Shown here: positions 54,545 through 64,000 of the stretch, one piece after another
How positions within the stretch are numbered: the first letter of the stretch is position 1
How the letters are laid out: the number at the start of each line of letters is the position of its first letter
Source of the DNA: Linum tenue
Taxonomy: Eukaryota; Streptophyta; Magnoliopsida; Malpighiales; Linaceae
NCBI GenBank assembly: GCA_946122785.1
Contig: CAMGYJ010000002.1
Coordinates: 60,723,703 to 60,787,702 of the forward strand
Length of the DNA stretch: 64,000 bases
Direction: 5' to 3'
Program-made: the position numbers and the translations under genes
Notes under the pieces: model-generated
What the model was told of the DNA's origin: nothing
Databases searched by the model: none
Seen by the model: only the letters and a program-made list of their open reading frames with translations

Positions 54545-55695
54545 TTGTTGAAAGTATTAGCCAAGAAAATTTGATGATATTTATTATGAATGAAGATAGA
54601 CTTTCAAGGGTTAATATTGTAGGTTTCCCCAGTATGTCAAGAAGAGGGTCATCAACAAAACGTAAATATAGGACTAACTCTGTCACACATGGTAGTCCGC
54701 ATTCAAGAGGACTACTAAGACACTAAAACACAACACTCCTAACACATGCCAAGTATAACCAGTGGAAGGGATTGCAGTACCTGAATTCAGTTTTATTTGT
54801 CAACCCGGATCCTAGGTGTACTATCTACTTAGTGAACTTGCTACTATTTAGCGGTTGAATTATAGGGAAATTTGTTGCATGTAGATAGAAATGAAAGCAG
54901 GTAATCGTTTTGATTTCCAAGTTTGAGAAACACCACTTAGGTAAGCTTACCCCTAGTATGCAGTTAGGCCAAACTATAATTCACCCAATCTAAGTTTATA
55001 TTGCGGATAGTCCATAGATAGTCTGGAGTCTCAACTAAAGGTCTTCAAACTCTCTTGAATATAATACCGGAAGGGATACTATCCTCCACCAGAATAAACC
55101 ACCAAGGAAATTCAAATAGACTTCCTCTACTGGGCTTTGAATCTAGTACAGAGCAATGAATCGATTAACTCTCGTACAATCAATTCACTACTTTCAATTC
55201 AGGTTGCTCTATTGCCCTGTTTAGAGACTATCGTTCTAGGTCAAAGCAGGAAACTTACAGGTTTGATCAAGAATCTTAAATTTCTGAATAATTCCTCAAT
55301 TGAATATTTAACATTCCACAGTCATAAATATGGTTCATACAATATGTTTTTAACACACATAACTAAGGTTTACTCCATGGAGAGAGAGGAGAACACAATC
55401 AGAGTAGTCATACTCATGAACATGTGTATAATCAGCAAGTTTCAATCCTCAAATCTTAGCTCAAGTCAGCTCCAAGATCTTGTTCTTTGTCACTTTCTCT
55501 CTTTAGGGCTCTAGGGTCGTTTCTTCAAGTGAAAATCGAATCCATAGCCAAAAACCCGGGTTTTGCTTTTATACTAGCCCATATGAGATTCCTCGATCAC
55601 ACTCCCCGGACGGGTATTTCCACCCTTAGACCTGAGAATTCCCAAAATGCTGCAACTTGATAAGTTGGCTCACTCGAATTACCTGGTCTAACCTC
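54545..55695 (-). repeat. Athila-like LTR, minus orientation, downstream part
   Basis: On the minus strand a TATAAAAGC box at about 55568-55576 is followed by a leader with agagagaaagtgacaaagaac and an agacgatagt/ctagaacgatag-type block, matching in order the plus LTR at 55696. Its missing upstream part appears to be 57430-57124, beyond the inserted LTR: both pieces carry ctagaccaggna and cccgnccgggga phrases. The far end near 54545 is approximate. Confidence 0.5.
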
Positions 55696-57123
55696 TGATA
55701 ACACTATATTTGAACATATTTTTTCCATCATTTCCTGATCGTTTGACCTCGCTTTCACGCTCTTGTGGGCTATTTTACGCTAGGTTGTGTTATTTTATGA
55801 TGTTTCAGGTCCTAGTACGTGAATGGGTACGAAGGAGGACGTTGTGGGTCGTTTTGTAGCGATTGCGCAGAGAGTAGAAAAAAGTTACGATCTGGACCGT
55901 AACTTCCCCATGAGCCCGTAACTTTGGAGGAACAAAGGCCAGGAATCCAAAAAGCACTTTAAAAGTTACGGCCAAACCTTTGAGGTTACGGTCTGGACCA
56001 TAACTTCCCCTCAGCACCCGTAACTCTGGGGAAGCGATGTCGAAGGTTCCAGGAGCATTTATGAAGTTACGACTTACCCCTCAAAGTTACGATCTCAACC
56101 GTAACTTCTCTAAAGGAGTCGTAACTCTTGGCTTACGGAGCACAGAGACGATAGTGTTTTGTGGAGAAGTTACGAGCTGGGAGAGGGAGTTACGACCGTA
56201 ACTCGTGAATCTCCATCATATAAAAGGAGCAGCTCGGGCAAATTGCAAACGATACAGATTTTTTAGTTATAAAGAGCAGAGAGAACCCTAGAGAGAGAAA
56301 GTGACAAAGAACAATCGTTGGGCAAGAATTAGAGTGATATGAAGACCTCAGAGCTCGATTCCTCACTCTCGGAGTCTGCACGATGATTTCTCCTCCTAGC
56401 ATGATGTTTCCACTACTTTCCATGGAGTAAAATCCCTTTTAATCTGGGTATGAAGAAACCTAGTTTTGTGTCAGGAATGGTTGTATGAATACCGTTTGCG
56501 AATGATTGATTCGATATATTCAATTGAGGCATTAATTAGAATTTCATGAGTCTTGATTATATTCAAACTTTTGTGATTCCTTCTTTAACCTAGAACGATA
56601 GTCTCTGCATAGGTTAATAGAGCAACCTTAAATTGGGATTGGTAAATCTATTGCTTTAGTTGATAAGTCGCTTCACTTCTCTATACTGGAATTAAAGAAA
56701 GTAGAGGAAGTTTGGTGTGTTATTGCCTTGGTTAGTTTATGCCGGCGGAGGTTAATCGCCCGCCGGATACTCAAACTAAGAGGGTCTGGATTACTTTAGT
56801 CGAGATGTCAGACTTGTCAAGAACTTTCCGCAGTATATCTATCAATTGGAGTAAATTGGGAACATATAATATGAACTAGCTGCATAGTAGGGGGAACCAT
56901 ACCTGGATGACCATTAGCATACATGAAAAACCAGAACATATCCTGCTATCAGTTTAATTTGCATTTGAACAACTCACTACACCTAGTTTGATAGATAATA
57001 GAAGTTTATGGAGTAGGCAGTAGATCTAGACCCCAGGTTGATAAGTTAAACTTACCCACTATTCTGCATTTCCATTCTGTGATTACCTCTGGTCATAGTT
57101 TGGTTTTGTGTTTTAGCGAGTTA
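55696..57123 (+). mobile_element. Athila-like LTR, plus orientation, apparently a nested solo LTR
   Basis: Starts TGATAACACTATATTTG. U3 contains repeated gttacgGTCtggaccgtaac-type inverted phrases (about 55885-56200), then TATAAAAG at 56218-56225, a gagagaaccctagagaga leader and a long U5. Left flank ACCTC (55691-55695) and right flank GCCTC (57124-57128) could be a 5-bp target duplication with one mismatch, which would place the end at 57123. No internal element sequence is attached. Confidence 0.5.
56218..56225 (+). promoter_or_regulatory. LTR TATA box
   Basis: TATAAAAG followed within 60-80 bases by a GA-rich transcribed leader, in the plus LTR. Confidence 0.55.
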
Positions 57124-57430
57124 GCCTCCAGTTTCCCCAAACGGGTAAAGCACCATCTGACCGGGGAACAACTCCTATGATTATCCCCAATCTTGTCTTC
57201 AAGATCCCCGGTCGGGTAATCAAGTCCCTAAGGCGGGTAATATGCCTGGTCTAGCTAACTTTTGCCCGTTATCTCCTGCTTACCACAAAATTCGCTCATA
57301 AGTCTTGTTTCACGTTCTAGGACCTTAAGTATCACACATAGACAATACGTAGTGTAAATTCGACTTAATAGGCAATAATCTCAACTTCCTAAGAAATGGG
57401 GTACTAAATATGTGTAAATCAAGCGTTATC
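57124..57430 (-). repeat. Athila-like LTR, minus orientation, start (U3)
   Basis: Read leftward from 57430 it opens TGATAACGCTTG and carries aaggtcctagaacgtgaa about 100 bases in, matching caggtcctagtacgtgaa at the same offset in the plus LTR. It is preceded by a purine tract at 57431-57465, so 57430 is a true LTR start. Confidence 0.55.
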
Positions 57431-58127
57431 AAGTTCTCCCACATTTAAATGTTTGCTTGTCCCCAAGCAAACCAAGTTAGACACAAGGTAAGCTCAAACG
57501 TTTTAACCATGCAAACTTTGTGGATGTATTATAGAGGCACAAAACATGTGAATCGTACTGCTACTAGACATTAACACATGAACAACAACAACTTTGACAA
57601 CCACCACAGATGACATTTGAGTGCAACAAAATCAAGCAAATGAAGAGTCTGGCGTCTGTTCAGCGACCAACATAGACTCGACTCAACCACTCATTCAAAA
57701 CAGCCGCCCATGCATAGAAATCAAGTCATGAAAACATCTACTAAGCCATCTAGGCGGTCATCGGGGTATAGAATATGGAAAAGTAAATCACTCACACTCG
57801 ACCAATGGAGTTAGGATGAAATTCGATGCAAAATATGTGCATACTCATACTCTCAGTCCATATCATATCTTCACCATGACGAAAACCAATAAAGGCTAGA
57901 GTTCACATATCGCGTGTAACCACTAACTCGTCAGGAGGACTTGATCAGGTCAAAATGCAACTGGCTAGGGTCAAGGACATGGGGAACGAGATTTTCAGGT
58001 GGTGCTAATATTCATGACATAATGTTCAACATCTCCAAACATAGCACAATAATATTCAATCAAACCAATTACTTTCTCTCTGCTATTTTGCATTAATCAA
58101 GTTCCTTAAATCACAAGAATGAATGAG

Positions 58128-58832
58128 GGGTAAATTACCTCAGGTACCACTTAAATGTGAGAATTGGGGTAGACATACCACTTAAGTTTGAAGGCGTCAG
58201 GTACCACTAAAGTCGCCAAAAGTGCAGCCGTCTAGTTTTCCATCCAACCCAAACTTTTAATTACCTTTTGGTACTCAAAACTTTTAAAAACATCCTAAAC
58301 TATATTTCAACAAGTATTATCTAATATAAAAATTAGAAAACCTTCTAAGCATAGTATTATTAAAATGACTAATGCATTTTTTTCAATTGGATATATAAAT
58401 TGGTAAAAATAATAAACGAATATCAAGAAGGTATGATAAAATATACTAGAAGATAGTAATGGATATTTAAAAAATAATTATAATTATAATGAATTATAAA
58501 TTTCTTATTCAAAAATTGGTTTGATATGAGAGTCTTAAAAAAGGATTTATAAGTCCAAAGAATTTTTTTTTATTCCAAATAAAAATGATGTTTTTCGTAA
58601 ATCCAAATGATTTTTTTACAATAAGAAATGTAGAAGGGCCAATTCTGAAATTTAGAAAACGGAATATTCCAAGAATATTATGTCAATTTTAACGAAATGC
58701 ACTTAACACAAAATTTAAGTGGTACCGGATGCACATATAATAGAGTTTAGTGGTACGTGATGTCATATTCTTACTTAAGTGATATAGCTCCTCCAATTCT
58801 CATACTTTAGTGATACCCGAGGTATTTTACCC
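58128..58832. mobile_element. TIR element with ~40-bp inverted repeats
   Basis: 705 bp. Left end gggtaaattacctcaggtac; right end in reverse gggtaaaatacctcgggtat; pairing continues to about 40 bases (to gagaattgg). Flanks TGAATGAG (58120-58127) and TGAAGGAG (58833-58840) form an 8-bp target duplication with one mismatch. No coding capacity. Confidence 0.8.
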
Positions 58833-59644
58833 TGAAGGAGGTAACAATGTAATAGTGGCTCCAACCAAGTCCATTCTGAAACACGATCATTTTTATGAGC
58901 AAGATTATAATTTTGTGGCGGTTCTCTTTTTCTTCATTTTTCTTTTTTTCTTCTTTTAGAGAACCACAATTTTTGCCACATTCATTGTCTTTTTAAACAT
59001 ATGCCCAAATTTTAAGACTTCCTCCAACCCTCACTTTTATTTCCAACAGAAAACATGCAAAAACCACTCTGTGGAACTTTCAAAAGATGCAAAAGGCAAC
59101 TTTTTATTGTAGACACAAAGAAAGAAACTTACAAGGCTCAAAGGGGCTTACAAGGGGTAAGACACACTAGGACAGTCAATTTGGCCGTGGGCGAACCCTA
59201 TGCCTCCATCTTCCTTGTTAGCGACAACATGACTGCTACACATCATGGAAAGAGGGATCTATCGCATAAGAACGAAATGAGAAGACTAAAATCTCACATT
59301 GCTACCTATATGCTCTATCTCTCATTATGATTTCCTGAACTAGATGCATAAACGGCTGTAAGAAATTAGTTATCAATCCAAGTCATAGTTGGTAAACAAA
59401 CAGTTGAAAACTAGACCCCCTACACAACTCTACTACATGTCACAGTCATCATTATAGGTTGTCTCAATCACAAACAAGTCATTCATGCATATGCTAACAG
59501 CTAATTGATTCACCACACAAAATAACAGTGCCAATAACAGTCATCATTATAGGTTGTCTAAAAAATAACAGTCATTCGTGATCATGCAAACATCTGTACT
59601 TGGAGCCTCAAATCTTAAGATTCGGATAGTGGACTAGGCTCCAA

Positions 59645-59647
59645 GCG

Positions 59648-59688
<41 letters not shown>
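59645..59688 (+). repeat. (GC)n(AC)n microsatellite
   Basis: About five GC units followed by ~17 AC units. Alternating purine-pyrimidine DNA of this kind can adopt Z-form. It lies in the Athila-like 3' region. Confidence 0.95.
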
Positions 59689-59979
59689 CCAAACACTCAG
59701 AGAATAAACACCCCTCGCACTTAAGTTCGACATTGCCCTCAATGAAGCAAAGTTAGGGAAAGGGGAACGAGGTTGTGGGCTAGACTTGAGACGAGACCAG
59801 TCACAAGGAAGGAATAGTCGTTGCAAGAAGGGCTCAACATAAAACAATCACTAAATCACGTGAACGTCAGAAACAGTCATAAGCCCAAAGGGGCACAAAA
59901 TGAAAAGAAATAAGACAAAATATCCATTTGCATACTTCTCACACAAATAAAACAAAACACAAAACATAAATAAGAATTC

Positions 59980-60290
59980 CGCGATCAATTTGGAGCTTAG
60001 AGGCAGGTGAAGTCGATTTCAGTCACAAACGCATCGTCATCCTGTCCAATCAAGCTGTGAACGCCCATAACTGCTCGTGGAATTAGGCATGCTAGGCGAG
60101 AATCTGCTGGTTCTGAAGGGCCAACTCCACAAACTGCGCAGCAATAGTGTTAGTTAAAGGTCCACCTTGCTCCTGGAGGCGACAGGGCAGAAGATATCCA
60201 GGCAGGAAGCTTGAGATGCTCCTCGAGATCTGAAGCCACCTACTCGTCCCCATCTGCCAAGTCGTCACCCTTTGAAGAAGTGTCAGGAGG
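59980..60290 (-). pseudogene. C-terminal scrap of Athila ORF1-like protein
   Basis: On the minus strand the DNA reads short coherent pieces (a DLEEHLKLPAWISSAL-like stretch and TIAAQFVELALQNQQ) with stops between, upstream of the Athila-like 3' region. Position relative to purine tract and LTR mirrors the plus-strand remnant at 15862. Assignment is tentative. Confidence 0.3.
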
Positions 60291-60329
60291 GAGACTAAGG
60301 TCTTCGACTTATACTTTCAAAATTTACAT

Positions 60330-60435
60330 ATCGGTCCAATGTTTAGTGTCATTTGAATCTATGATCCAATCCACCAATCCATTTGATCCAGTCCACTTAA
60401 TCCATGGATACACTAATCCATAGATCCAATTCATT
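60330..60435. repeat. Fragment of the 19984-type hAT MITE
   Basis: Contains gatccaatccaccaatccat and aatccatggatacactaatc, matching the interior repeats of the MITE at 19984-20447. Neither terminus is preserved. Confidence 0.5.
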
Positions 60436-60808
60436 TACCACATTTACTCATCTGTGAGTTAAGATCTATTTTTATGAACTTTTTTTTTGAATATTATGAA
60501 CTTAATGTTAAGATGTTATGAAATTTCTCAACTTTACAATCGACATAAATTAATTTATGTGAGAGAAATTATATTGTAAAAATAATTTGTAGGTATTTAT
60601 TCAGTTATCTGTCACATTTTACCTCGATTGGCACGATTATTACTTCATCCTTGATTGCTTTACAGCCGGAGGTTTTCTTTTACTTGTATACATGTCGTTC
60701 TCTTAATTACGAGAATCAAGTCAGCTGAACAATTTTAACTCCCAATAAGCCATTGAAATGTGGACAAGTAATCTCCCCAATCCAACATTAATAAAAATAA
60801 TATTAATT
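60436..60808. other. 3' flank of peroxidase gene
   Basis: Non-coding. On the minus strand the AT-rich bases just after the peroxidase stop may hold the poly-A signal, but no exact AATAAA is present close by. Confidence 0.45.
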
Positions 60809-63800
60809 TTAATTTCCCTTTCCAGGTTTCTTTCTCTGGTTTCCCTTTGCCTTCGACGCATTCTTAACATTTGTCTTCGGCACATTCTTCTTGCCACCGC
60901 TCTTAGGTGGCGGCGCACGACTCACCACCGGTGAACGAGGTCTGGAAACCGGAGGACGGGGCTTCACCGTCGACGGACGAGGACTCACAACTGGCCGACG
61001 AGTACTCGGGACCGGAGTACGGGGTCTGACAACAGGACGGGGTGCCGGCTGCACCACGGGAGGACGACGAGGAGTCGTTGCGACCGGCGGGCGCGCACCG
61101 CCACTGACGGGGCTCTTAGGATTAAACACGCGACAACTCTTCCTTACCTCGCCACCTTGACCCACGAGGCTCCCCATCTTCACCATCGCCGCGGCAAAGC
61201 TCTGCCGGAAACTCGACTCGCTCCTCGCGAACCCCGCCACCATCGCCGACGTGGACGGGTCGGTGGCCAGCTCCTGGTCAATCTGCATCACTCCGCGCTT
61301 CACGGTCAGCTCCCTGTAGAACGACGTGTCAACCACGAACGACGTGTTCTGATCCAGAAACGCCGTTGGATTGTTGCTCGCGGAGCAGGTCCTCCGGAGG
61401 GTGCCAGCCAAGGCCGGGTCCATGGTCGGGTCGGGCTTCCCGGTACCTTGGAAGTTGGAGGCCCGATCCTGGAAGAACGCGCAGTGGGCCACCCCAACCG
61501 TGTGGGCCCCCAGGAGGGTGACCATCTCGTTGAGGGTGAAGCCCTTGGGCCTGAAGAACTGGGCGAAGGCCGAGGAGACGGGCATGGTGGGGCCCGGGAG
61601 GTTGACGTCGTTAACGTTGGAGGTCAGGCCGTCGAGCCTCCCTGTTGGGAGAGGGTAGGTGGGCCCGCCGGAGAGAGCGACAGCGTCTCGGGTGGCAAGG
61701 GCGATGACGTCGGCGCAGGAGACGCGGGAAGGGCACGCGGCTTCGAGTGCCGTCTTGATTTGGTCGATGAGGTCGAAGTCTCGGACCGTTTGGTTGGGTC
61801 CCGCGGCTTTCTCCGACTGCTTTTGGGCCGTAGAGTCTATTAGGATTGATGCATCACACCCCTACATTTGGGGAAGACGAAGTATTTGTTAAATAAATAA
61901 AAAATAGGGTTAATACCCTAGTTTGGCCCGAAGTTTAGCGTAAGTGTCAGTTCTAGCCTCATTTTTCAAATAAGACATTTATGGCCTACTTTTGAAATTA
62001 TTAGACAAATTTGGCCCAAAACTTATGTTGACCGTTAAAACTGACGGTCAACTATTTTTCCGTCAGTGACACAACATCCAAATGCCAAGGTGGATCCAAG
62101 GTGGCCGCCACATCATTTATTTATATTAAAAAATTCAAAAACAAAAAACTTTAAATAAAATAAAACAAATCCAAAAAATCAAAACACACTCTCTAATCTC
62201 CACCTAACTCTCTCCCTCACGACCCAATTCACTCTCCTCCCCAACCCAACCAATCGGACCCTAACATCATAACATCACTACCGGAAAAAAAAGCCACCAT
62301 ACACATCTCCAGCTACCTCCGCTCGATCTCCCCCACCATCTTCATCATCGCATCCCTACCCATCATATCCCTATCCTTGTCGGGCTTGTGTCGGTGCCTC
62401 TTCCGCGAAGGTGAAGGCGACGGGGAGGGCTGGTGGCAGCGGCGACGACGACGGTTTGGCGTGCGTGTTCGGTCCAACGAAGGTGCGTCGCCATGTCCCT
62501 ATCCCAGATCTGTCAATCTCGTTGCCGAACTAGTAGGCGATGGGGCAATCCTAGGGAAGAAGAAACAACCAGAGACAATGGCAAAGGCGGCAAGCTATTT
62601 TGGACAACGCCGGCATATCCTGGGTGGTGTCACCGTCGAGGATTGTCTCGAATCGGAGACGACGAGTTTGGCAAGAGCACGACGACGTTGGGTTAATCGG
62701 CTAACGGGGGTTGATTTGGCCATGTGAGAAGAAGACGGAAGTGCTGGGTTTTGTTTAGGGTGGGGATTTGGCCATGGAGAAAGAGGGGAGAGGGGAAAGA
62801 TGGCGATGGAACCCTAGCAAGGGATGGGGATTTCTGGTCCATGGTGTTCTTTTGTCTTGGGGAGAAGACAATGGAGAAAGAAGATAAGGAAGGGGAAGGG
62901 TCCTCGTATCCCTTTTCTCTGATTTTATTTTTTTATTTTCAGTTTTTTATTTATTTTAAATAATAATGAGGTGTTTTGGTAAAAAAAAATTAATAACGTG
63001 TACTTGTCTAGTCAGCACAGTATGCTGAGTCATGGATGGAGATAACAATTGACTGTTAATTTTGACGGTCAACATAAGTTTCGGGCCAAATTTGTCCAAT
63101 AATTTCAAAAGTAGGCCATAAATGTCTTATTTGGAAATTGAGGCCAAAATTGTCACTTACGCTAAACTTCGGGCCAAACTAGGGTATTATACATATTAAA
63201 AATCATACCGTGACTTTAACCTCTAAGCATAAAAGCGTAAATTTTCAAGTTTTAAAACGCAATTTTGACCATATTAGTTAAGAAAATTGCGATTCTAGAT
63301 AGAAGCATTTTGGTGATCTAGAAACATAAATGCGTAAGGTTTTAAGTTTTGAAGAGTGATTTTAACTACATTGTTGAAAAAAACTGCGTTCTATGTATGG
63401 TAATGGTACATATTGATAAATTCCAGTGGTAAAATAAGGTGTAGACGGTAGAGTGAGCGGTGACTAAAAATAACAAACTGCAAGAGCTTGTTACCACTAT
63501 GCTAGAACCTGGAGGTTCGAGGTTCGAATCTCTTAAGTAGTACCTTAATTAAAAAAAATCTATATCGCCCGTATTAAAAAAAACTACAATAACATTCACT
63601 ATTAGTGCATCTCTATTAATTACGTGATGAGAATGCTTACTTTGATGAAACAGTCGTGGAAGTGCATGCGAAGAAGGGCAGCGGTGACGGATTTATCGGT
63701 GTTGAATCTTTTCTGCACGAGTTGGCGGACGATGGTTTCAGCTTGCGGGCAAGTGGATTGGTAAAACCCTACCCTGAGATCTGCCGAGACCTGCTCAACG

Positions 63801-63868
63801 GCGGCATTAATGCAGAGAAGAAGGAAAACCACAAGCAAGGGAGCTCGGGCAAGCATTTTAATGCCCAT
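60809..63868 (-). CDS. Class III secretory peroxidase with long basic proline-rich tail
   Basis: Haem peroxidase of the apoplast, oxidising phenolics with H2O2. Exon 1 is 63868-63641, exon 2 is 61861-60809; the 1,779-bp intron has GT (aaa|gtaagc) and AG (tgtag|ggg), phase 0; product 426 residues. A signal peptide ends near residue 29. Distal R67, F70 and H71 (RMHFHDCF), proximal H196 (GAHTVG) and all eight conserved cysteines (STC, HDC, GCD, AACP, VSC, AHC, RTC, KSC) are present, so the enzyme looks intact. Sequence style resembles Arabidopsis peroxidase 44. Relatives usually end just after the last cysteine (CRVFN, residue 323); here ~103 residues follow, rich in Pro, Arg and Val, then Lys. 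The family's usual second and third introns are absent. Intron 1 carries a TIR transposon. Confidence 0.93.
61906..63194. mobile_element. TIR transposon (MULE-like) in peroxidase intron 1
   Basis: About 1.28 kb with ~143-bp inverted repeats (61911-62053 and 63047-63189) sharing taataccctagtttggcccg and ttgaccgt-type bases. Long TIRs are typical of Mutator-like elements. A 9-bp site with one mismatch (ATAAAAAAT at 61897, ATTAAAAAT at 63195) could be the target duplication, but it is AT-rich and weak. The GC-rich interior (62340-62900) may be captured host DNA; its frames show no domain I recognise. Confidence 0.7.
63430..63570 (+). mobile_element. Candidate SINE in peroxidase intron 1
   Basis: Contains a B-box string GGTTCGAATCT at about 63518-63528, a weak A box upstream and an A-rich stretch (aattaaaaaaaat) downstream. 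No target duplication could be read, so the limits are approximate. Confidence 0.3.
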
Positions 63869-63982
63869 TAGATTACAGGTGAAGAAGAAAAGGGATTCTG
63901 ATGATTTGCTTACAAACCAAACCAGAGGGGGAAAGCTAGCTGTGGGAGAGATAATTAATAACGTGAGGGATCGGAGTTGAGG

Positions 63983-63995
63983 TATATATATATAT
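63983..63995 (-). promoter_or_regulatory. TATA box of peroxidase gene
   Basis: An alternating TATATATATATAT run, about 115-127 bases upstream of the start codon on the minus strand. Position fits a core promoter with a leader of roughly 85-95 bases. Confidence 0.55.
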
Positions 63996-64000
63996 GTAGA

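Larger units (their letters stand above)
57431..59979 (-). other. 3' non-coding part and purine tract of minus-strand Athila-like element
   Basis: On the minus strand the region ends in acatttaaatgtgggagaac directly before the LTR start TGATAACGC, preceded by cttggggacaagcaaa, a layout typical of Athila/Tat 3' ends. Around 59700-59745 it reads attgagggcaatgtcgaact, another common 3' motif. No gene. It carries the TIR element 58128-58832 and an (AC)n microsatellite. Confidence 0.5.

Noticed and set aside
55696..57430. One continuous 1.73-kb plus LTR with TGATAAC...GTTATCA ends
   Set aside because: The purine tract at 57431-57465 and the ggtcctagaacgtgaa offset show that 57430 is the start of a minus-strand LTR, so a nested arrangement fits better. 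Not fully excluded.
60891..61843. Long plus-strand open frames at the peroxidase locus
   Set aside because: Antisense shadows of GC-rich exon 2; the minus strand has all peroxidase signatures and correct splice sites.
62377..62963. Expressed gene within the peroxidase intron
   Set aside because: Overlapping frames without domains lie inside a TIR element; treated as possible transposon cargo.

Overview
This is nuclear DNA of a flowering plant. It is AT-rich and dense in transposable elements, with a few genes that stand out by GC content, spliced structure and plant-specific families: a WOX11/12-type homeobox gene (27463-28711, minus), a class III secretory peroxidase gene (60809-63868, minus), one candidate small secreted peptide gene (26371-26499, plus), and two nuclear tRNA genes (tRNA-Arg(ACG) at 32178 and tRNA-His(GTG) at 44433). 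I cannot fix the species from the sequence.

Layout. 1-3.7 kb: diverged tandem repeats and an LTR-like promoter. 3.7-8.7 kb: a very young, nearly complete Ty1/copia element with a 5-bp target duplication and one frame break. 10.4-12.2 kb: a short LTR element with almost no internal region. 12.2-15.2 kb: two sets of tandem repeats, one carrying a hAT-type insertion. 15.2-20.9 kb: Athila-like gypsy remnants and two LTR-like copies in opposite orientation, one of them interrupted by a hAT element that itself holds a second hAT element. 20.9-26.2 kb: intergenic DNA with further MITEs. 26.3-28.9 kb: peptide candidate and WOX gene, convergent. 29-44 kb: SINEs, tRNA genes, an extremely shortened solo LTR, and families of TIR elements, including a ~1.1-kb foldback. 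45-47.5 kb: hAT transposase pseudogene split by a solo LTR. 48.4-49.2 kb: 5'-truncated LINE. 49.2-54.1 kb: a second, older copia element (Tork/Tnt1 type). 54.5-60.3 kb: a minus-strand Athila-like 3' end whose LTR appears to be split by another LTR of the same family. 60.8-64 kb: the peroxidase gene, with a TIR transposon in its first intron.

The genes do not form a pathway: the WOX factor is a nuclear regulator (its family acts in adventitious root founder cells) and the peroxidase is a wall enzyme. The strongest signals are structural. Many insertions carry readable target-site duplications, so their order can be reconstructed. The most unusual items are the peroxidase's ~103-residue basic proline-rich C-terminal tail, the long foldback with 21-bp GGTCGACC tandem repeats and its relative 3 kb away, a 106-bp 'collapsed' solo LTR that keeps a perfect target duplication, and a copia frame break explained by a 10-bp tandem duplication. 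All identifications come from reading the sequence by eye; no database search was possible.
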